Positions 59,478 to 64,000 of a stretch of 64,000 nt of DNA are shown one piece after another. Each line of letters begins with the position of its first letter. The first letter of the stretch is position 1. Source of the DNA: CAXMNX01 sp964194845 (GTDB lineage: Bacteria; Pseudomonadota; Alphaproteobacteria; Rhodobacterales; Rhodobacteraceae); contig CAXMNX010000058.1 of the NCBI GenBank assembly GCA_964194845.1, positions 1-64,000 on the forward strand, in the 5' to 3' direction. The position numbers were made by a program, and so were the translations under genes. The notes under the pieces were generated by a model that did not search any database, had not been told where the DNA came from, and saw only the letters and a list, made by a program, of their open reading frames with translations.

Positions 59478-60254
59478 ATGGCTTACAACACAATCGTCGT
59501 CGATGTCGAAGACCAGGTCGCAACCATCCGCCTGAACCGCCCCGATGCGCTGAACGCGCTTAATGCCGAGCTTCTTTCCGAACTGAGCTCCGCCGTCGCT
59601 GAAGCCCAGGCAAACGACAAAGTCCGGTGTCTGATCCTGACGGGTTCGGAAAAAGTCTTCGCCGCCGGCGCCGATATAACCGAGATGGCGGAAAAATCGT
59701 TCGTCGATGTGTTTACCAGCGATATGTTCAACGACGAGATCGAAGCGATCGCCCGCTGCCGCAAGCCGATCATTGCGGCGGTTTCGGGTTACGCATTGGG
59801 CGGCGGCTGCGAGATCGCGATGATGTGCGATTTCATTATCGCCTCGGACACCGCGAAATTTGGGCAACCCGAGATTAACCTGGGCGTCGTCGCCGGTATC
59901 GGCGGGTCGCAGCGCCTGACCCGCTTTGTCGGAAAATCAAAATCAATGGAGATGCACCTGACCGGTCGTTTCATGGACGCCGAAGAGGCCGAACGCTCAG
60001 GATTGGTCAGCCGTGTTGTGCCTGCGAAGAAATTGCTGGAAGAAGCCCATGCCGCCGCGCGGAAAGTTGCAGAGAAATCCATGATCGCGACGATGGCCGT
60101 CAAAGAAGCGGTGAACCGGTCCTATGAAACCACGCTTCGCGAAGGCTTGCTGTTCGAGCGCCGCCTCTTTCATTCGCTTTTCGCAACTGACGATCAGACC
60201 GAAGGAATGAACGCCTTCGTCGAAAAACGCGAGCCGCAGTTTCGCGACAAGTAG
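59478..60254 (+). CDS. Enoyl-CoA hydratase
   Basis: 258 aa from the ATG at 59478; the frame also extends back into mutM. The crotonase fold shows the oxyanion-hole segments TGSEKVFAAGADITEM and AVSGYALGGGCEIAMMCDFIIAS. The catalytic Glu residues are in GQPEINLGVVAGIGGSQRLTRFVG (both Glu of the PEI-NLG region and the GG-QRL motif). It hydrates trans-2-enoyl-CoA in fatty-acid oxidation. Ends in TAG at family length. Confidence 0.93.
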   Translation: MAYNTIVVDVEDQVATIRLNRPDALNALNAELLSELSSAVAEAQANDKVRCLILTGSEKVFAAGADITEMAEKSFVDVFTSDMFNDEIEAIARCRKPIIAAVSGYALGGGCEIAMMCDFIIASDTAKFGQPEINLGVVAGIGGSQRLTRFVGKSKSMEMHLTGRFMDAEEAERSGLVSRVVPAKKLLEEAHAAARKVAEKSMIATMAVKEAVNRSYETTLREGLLFERRLFHSLFATDDQTEGMNAFVEKREPQFRDK

Positions 60255-60418
60255 TGATGCTGCAAACATTAGGCTTCCCTTTCCGCTGATTCTCCCTTAA
60301 GCGGCGCGCCAGACATGCGCGTGCGGCCCGCTTCGGCCAGAAACGACCGGTTTTCCAAACCCGGTGTTGGGCGCTCGCGCGAAAATAAATGCTAACGACC
60401 CAACGAAGGGAAATTCCC

Positions 60419-60682
60419 ATGGCAAATTCACCGCAATCCAAGAAACGCGCCCGCCAGAATGACCGGCGCGAGGCTGTCAACAAATCGCGCCGCTCGCGGA
60501 TCCGCACCCATCTTCGCCAGGTCGAAGAAGCGATCGCATCGGGCGACAAGGATGTCGCCGCCGCGGCACTTCGCCAGGCCCAGCCCGAGCTTATGCGCGG
60601 CGTGACCAGGGGCGTCTTTCACAAGAATACCGCGTCCCGGAAGATGTCGCGCCTCGCCGCCCGGGTAAAAGCGCTCGGCTGA
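60419..60682 (+). CDS. rpsT: 30S ribosomal protein S20
   Basis: 87 aa from the ATG at 60419, with AAGGGAAATTCCC upstream. Classic S20: ANSPQSKKRARQNDRREAVN, the basic RRSRIRTHLRQVE helix, and the end GVFHKNTASRKMSRLAARVKAL. It binds 16S rRNA early in 30S assembly. A strong intrinsic terminator follows. Confidence 0.97.
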   Translation: MANSPQSKKRARQNDRREAVNKSRRSRIRTHLRQVEEAIASGDKDVAAAALRQAQPELMRGVTRGVFHKNTASRKMSRLAARVKALG

Positions 60683-60707
60683 CGCGAAAGACTGCGAAAA
60701 TAATTTG

Positions 60708-60732
60708 CGCGCCCCTCGGGGCGCGTTTTTTT
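60708..60732 (+). terminator. Rho-independent terminator of rpsT
   Basis: Stem CGCGCCC/GGGCGCG with a CTCG tetraloop (60708-60725) followed by seven T (60726-60732). The best intrinsic terminator in the window. Confidence 0.93.
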
Positions 60733-60888
60733 GTTTGCTGAATTTGGCATAGGCGAATGCGCAATAGCAAAGCCCGTGGGATTCGCTTCGCTATTCATCG
60801 AGTCAAGCGCAAAGGTCTGTTGCCGGACCGCCGTCTCAGCGTTTAGCGTGACCAAGCGATTCATATCGTCCTTGGGGGGACATGGTTA

Positions 60889-61338
60889 ATGAGCGGGGCA
60901 TCTGGCCCACGTGTCGGCGAGGTAAATCCCGACGAGGCGTGGCGGATACTGGTGGAACAATCCGCCGCCCGGCTTATTGACGTCAGGACACGCGCCGAAT
61001 GGGGATTTGTCGGCGTTCCTGATCTTGCGGAAGTTGGTCGATCACCTGTTCTGATCGAATGGGCCAGCCTGCCGGACATGTCTGCCAATCCGCGCTTCGC
61101 GGCTGAGGTGATGGAAGCACTTGGGGATGAACAACCCGAGACGCTTCTGTTTCTCTGCCGGTCCGGAGCACGGTCGTTGCAAGCGGCCTTCGCAGTCGCT
61201 GATCATATCGGGAAAACCGGGATATCAGCGCACTGTCTGAACGTCGCCGAAGGCTTCGAGGGCGATCTGGATGCAGAGGGACACCGGGGCGGCCTCAATG
61301 GATGGAAGGCCCGGGGGCTGGCATGGCGCCAGTCTTAA
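60889..61338 (+). CDS. Rhodanese-like domain protein
   Basis: 149 aa. A single rhodanese domain: AARLIDVRTRAEWGFVGVPDL near the start and the active-site loop LFLCRSGARSLQAA (Cys at about residue 84), then LNVAEGFEGDLDAEGHRGGLNGWKARGL. It can carry sulfane sulfur as a persulfide; substrate unknown. It sits 31 bp before dnaA, as commonly seen in Rhodobacterales, and has no known replication role. Confidence 0.9.
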   Translation: MSGASGPRVGEVNPDEAWRILVEQSAARLIDVRTRAEWGFVGVPDLAEVGRSPVLIEWASLPDMSANPRFAAEVMEALGDEQPETLLFLCRSGARSLQAAFAVADHIGKTGISAHCLNVAEGFEGDLDAEGHRGGLNGWKARGLAWRQS

Positions 61339-61369
61339 CAATAACAACAAGCGCACGGGTCGAAGGCAA

Positions 61370-62716
61370 ATGCATGACGATACATGGGGCACAATTCGCG
61401 AAGAACTTCTCGAGTCTGTCGGTAGAAATAATTATGTGAACTGGATCGAACCGCTCGAATATTCGGGCCTGGACGATGGCGTGGTCAACTTCCTGGTGCC
61501 AACACAGTTCATGGGAAACTGGGTCAGCCGGAACTTTGGCGAGCAAATTCTCCAGCAATGGAAGAACGCCGGGATCGAAGTTTTGCGCGTCAAGTTTTCG
61601 GTACCGGAAATCGCCGTGCGAAGGCCAAATAAGAACGGTGCCGCAAAATTGGGCCGCACCGCCGCCTTCGGTGACCAGCCCGGCGCCCCGATTGATAGGC
61701 GTTTCAGCTTTGATTCGTTTGTTGTCGGTAAACCGAACGAACTTGCCCACGCCGCCGCGCGCCGTGTCGCCGAAGGCGGCCCCGTCACCTTCAATCCGCT
61801 GTTTCTTTATGGCGGTGTCGGGCTTGGTAAAACCCACCTGATGCACGCCATTGCCTGGGAACTTCAGAACCGCGATCCCGGCCTGCGCATCGTTTACCTG
61901 TCTGCCGAACAGTTCATGTACCGGTTCGTCCAGGCACTGCGCGACAAGGATATGATCACCTTCAAGCAACTTTTCCGATCGGTCGACGTGCTGATGATCG
62001 ACGATGTGCAGTTCATCGCGGGCAAGGACGCCACGCAAGAAGAGTTCTTCCACACTTTCAACGTGCTGGTGGATCAGGGCAGGCAGATTATCGTCTCGTC
62101 CGACCGCGCGCCAACCGAAATTTCCGGCATCGAAGACCGGATCGTCAGCCGCCTGCAATCGGGTCTTGTTGTCGATCTGCACCCGACCAATTACGAGCTT
62201 CGCCTCGGCATTCTTCAGCAGAAAGTCGAACAACACAGCGCGCAGTTTCCGAACCTGGAAATCGCCGACGGCGTGCTGGAGTTTCTGGCCCACCGCATTT
62301 CGACCAACGTCCGCGTGCTGGAAGGCGCGATGATGCGGCTTTTCGCGTTCGGTGCGCTGGTCGGGCGCGAGATAACGCTGGAACTGACCCAGGACTGTCT
62401 GGCCGACATCCTGCGCGCCTCGGACCGCAAGATCACGGTCGAGGAGATCCAGCGAAAAGTCAGCGACCACTTCAATATCCGGTTGTCCGATCTGATCGGT
62501 CCCAAGCGCGTCCGGACATTCGCCAGGCCACGTCAGATAGCCATGTATCTCTCGAAGAAACTGACAACGCGATCGCTTCCCGAGATCGGTCGCCGTTTCG
62601 GTGGCCGTGATCACACCACGGTCATGCACGGCGTCAGGAAAATCGAAGAGCTAAAGCAGAAGGACAGCCAGATCGCCGATGATCTGGAACTTCTTCGCCG
62701 TTCGCTCGAGGCTTGA
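61370..62716 (+). CDS. dnaA: Chromosomal replication initiator DnaA
   Basis: 448 aa from the ATG at 61370. Domain I (1-80; NYVNWIEPLEY) is followed by a short linker and AAA+ domain III with Walker A LYGGVGLGKTHLMHAI and Walker B VLMIDDVQFIAGKD. The initiator-specific region and domain IV carry the signature RRFGGRDHTTVMHGVRKIEEL. It unwinds the origin when ATP-bound. I see no consensus TTATCCACA boxes in the flanking gaps, so the origin itself may lie elsewhere. Confidence 0.97.
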   Translation: MHDDTWGTIREELLESVGRNNYVNWIEPLEYSGLDDGVVNFLVPTQFMGNWVSRNFGEQILQQWKNAGIEVLRVKFSVPEIAVRRPNKNGAAKLGRTAAFGDQPGAPIDRRFSFDSFVVGKPNELAHAAARRVAEGGPVTFNPLFLYGGVGLGKTHLMHAIAWELQNRDPGLRIVYLSAEQFMYRFVQALRDKDMITFKQLFRSVDVLMIDDVQFIAGKDATQEEFFHTFNVLVDQGRQIIVSSDRAPTEISGIEDRIVSRLQSGLVVDLHPTNYELRLGILQQKVEQHSAQFPNLEIADGVLEFLAHRISTNVRVLEGAMMRLFAFGALVGREITLELTQDCLADILRASDRKITVEEIQRKVSDHFNIRLSDLIGPKRVRTFARPRQIAMYLSKKLTTRSLPEIGRRFGGRDHTTVMHGVRKIEELKQKDSQIADDLELLRRSLEA

Positions 62717-62882
62717 ACGACGCTTAATGATGCTGGTTGGCCGGGTGGGCGATCCCTTTTGGCGCCACCTTTGCCTGGCCCTTGACGCTTCGGGCCGGAT
62801 AGCTAAATAGTTCCGCAAAACCATTGCGGTCGGGCCGAAAACCGATAGGTTGTCGGTCCCCGACTAAGACGGAGCGAGGGCT

Positions 62883-64000
62883 ATGAAATTCTCGATCGAG
62901 CGCGGCGATTTGCTGAAGGCAGTCGGCCAGGCACAGTCTGTGGTTGAACGCCGGAACACGATCCCGATCCTGGCCAACGTGCTGATCGAAGCCGAAGGCG
63001 ATCAGGTTAGTTTCCGCGCCACTGATCTGGATATCGAGATTGTCGATCAGGCACCTGCGAAGATCGAACGTTCCGGTGCGACGACGGTAAATGCGGTGAC
63101 ACTGCACGAAATTGTTCGCAAACTTCCCGACGGTGCTTTGGTCACGCTGACCGACGATGGTGCTGCGGGTCGGTTGTCCGTCGATGCCGGGCGGTCGAAC
63201 TTTTCGCTGGCAACACTGCCGCGCGAGGATTTTCCGGTCATGGCGTCGTCGGAATACGAGGGGAATTTTGCGGCCTCGGCACCAACACTTCGCCGCCTTT
63301 TTGATAAATCGAAATTCGCGATTTCCACTGAAGAAACAAGGTATTACCTGAACGGCGTTTATATGCACGTCGCGGATTCGGGCGGGGCACAAGTGCTGCG
63401 TTGCGTCGCCACCGATGGCCATCGGCTGGCGCGCATCGACGCTGAACTTCCGGCAGGTGCCGAGAACGTGCCAGGCGTGATTGTGCCGCGAAAAACCGTG
63501 GGCGAGCTGCGCAAACTGCTTGACGACGATGAAACCGAGATCGCGGTCAGCGTCAGCGAAACCAAGGTGCGATTTGCCGCCCCAGGCATCACGCTGACCT
63601 CGAAAGTGATCGACGGCACATTCCCGGACTACACGCGGGTCATTCCGGCCGGCAACACGCGCCGGCTGGAAGTTGATGCCGCCGAATTTGCTCAAGCCGT
63701 GGATCGGGTGGCGACGGTGTCGTCGGAACGTTCGCGCGCGGTGAAATTGTCGCTTGATGAAGACCGGCTGGTTCTTTCGGTGAACGCGCCCGACAGCGGG
63801 GCGGCGGAAGAAGAACTGGCCGTCGCCTATTCTGACGACGCACTGGAGATCGGGTTCAACGCGAAATACCTCCTGGAAATTGCAAGTCAGGTGGATCGCG
63901 AAAACGCCGTCTTTATGTTCAATTCCTCGGGCGATCCGACGTTGATGCGCGAAGGCAATGACGAAACGGCGGTCTATGTCGTGATGCCGATGCGCGTCTG
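62883..64000 (+). CDS. dnaN: DNA polymerase III sliding clamp, beta subunit (stop codon cut by window end)
   Basis: 372 codons from the ATG at 62883 (GGAGCGAGGGCT upstream) to the window edge. It begins MKFSIERGDLLKAVGQAQSV and contains VMASSEYEGNF, YYLNGVYMHV and ATDGHRLARIDAEL, with the family end YVVMPMRV reached at the edge. The last two bases are TG, so only the final base of a TGA stop is missing. The ring-shaped clamp tethers polymerase to DNA. Separated from dnaA by 166 bp with no other feature recognised. Confidence 0.96.
   Translation, partial: MKFSIERGDLLKAVGQAQSVVERRNTIPILANVLIEAEGDQVSFRATDLDIEIVDQAPAKIERSGATTVNAVTLHEIVRKLPDGALVTLTDDGAAGRLSVDAGRSNFSLATLPREDFPVMASSEYEGNFAASAPTLRRLFDKSKFAISTEETRYYLNGVYMHVADSGGAQVLRCVATDGHRLARIDAELPAGAENVPGVIVPRKTVGELRKLLDDDETEIAVSVSETKVRFAAPGITLTSKVIDGTFPDYTRVIPAGNTRRLEVDAAEFAQAVDRVATVSSERSRAVKLSLDEDRLVLSVNAPDSGAAEEELAVAYSDDALEIGFNAKYLLEIASQVDRENAVFMFNSSGDPTLMREGNDETAVYVVMPMRV

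Noticed and set aside
61295..62629. 444-codon minus-strand frame across dnaA
   Set aside because: Antisense shadow of dnaA; long because of high GC content.
62717..62882. dnaA-dnaN gap as replication origin
   Set aside because: No consensus DnaA boxes or AT-rich unwinding stretch seen in this gap.

Overview
The window looks like a chromosomal stretch of a Rhodobacterales (Roseobacter-group) alphaproteobacterium. Support comes from the housekeeping block at the right end (ubiB-ubiE facing mutM, enoyl-CoA hydratase, rpsT, a rhodanese-like gene, dnaA, dnaN), the high GC content, three-gene TRAP transporters, RTX exoproteins and a roseobacter-like flagellar remnant. This placement rests on gene content and order, not on a database comparison.

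Layout. 1-1993 is the end of an AT-richer integrated element (small wHTH protein, AlpA-like regulator, tyrosine integrase) that abuts the 5' half of a tRNA-Arg(CCU) gene. 2.1-7.3 kb holds a LacI-type regulator and two convergent RTX proteins, one a serralysin-like metalloprotease. 7.4-9.1 kb is adenine deaminase. 9.2-19.2 kb is an amino-sugar island of two divergent operons: an ABC importer with an oxidoreductase and MurQ on one strand, and a sugar kinase, GntR regulator, SIS-type glucosamine-6-P deaminase and NagA on the other. Together they predict import of GlcNAc/MurNAc-type sugars and their conversion to fructose-6-P. 19.3-25.4 kb has a DsrE-like protein, a degenerate amidotransferase-like protein, a large BTAD/TPR regulator, a cysteine synthase-glutaredoxin fusion and a PLP decarboxylase. 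25.4-34.9 kb has two divergent operons: YciI, malonyl-CoA decarboxylase and two EamA transporters; and a nitroreductase, OsmC, a TRAP transporter and a hydroxyquinol-type dioxygenase. A GntR regulator follows.

35.2-42.1 kb holds a homocitrate/isopropylmalate-synthase-like enzyme and a cell-surface or glycosyltransferase group, in which one glycosyltransferase is cut by an in-frame TAG. 42.3-48.3 kb is an Asp/Glu-racemase-like protein, a D-amino-acid dehydrogenase-like oxidase, a TRAP transporter and a BASS-type transporter. 48.3-51.9 kb is a sterol-desaturase-family gene cut by a second in-frame TAG, an AhpD-like protein and an IlvD/Edd dehydratase. 52.0-56.0 kb is flagellar: truncated motB and truncated fliC joined head-on, then FlgN-like, FlgJ, FliK and FlgD. 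56-64 kb is housekeeping.

The most unusual signals are the motB/fliC breakpoint, two Trp-position TAG interruptions, the CysK-Grx fusion with its coupled decarboxylase, the repeated half-sites in the amino-sugar divergent promoter, and the tRNA split at the anticodon loop. No gene-free stretch exceeds about 300 bases. The longest gaps (3232-3503, 22211-22452, 34944-35213) show no coding signal I can support. I see no CRISPR array, rRNA or intact tRNA.
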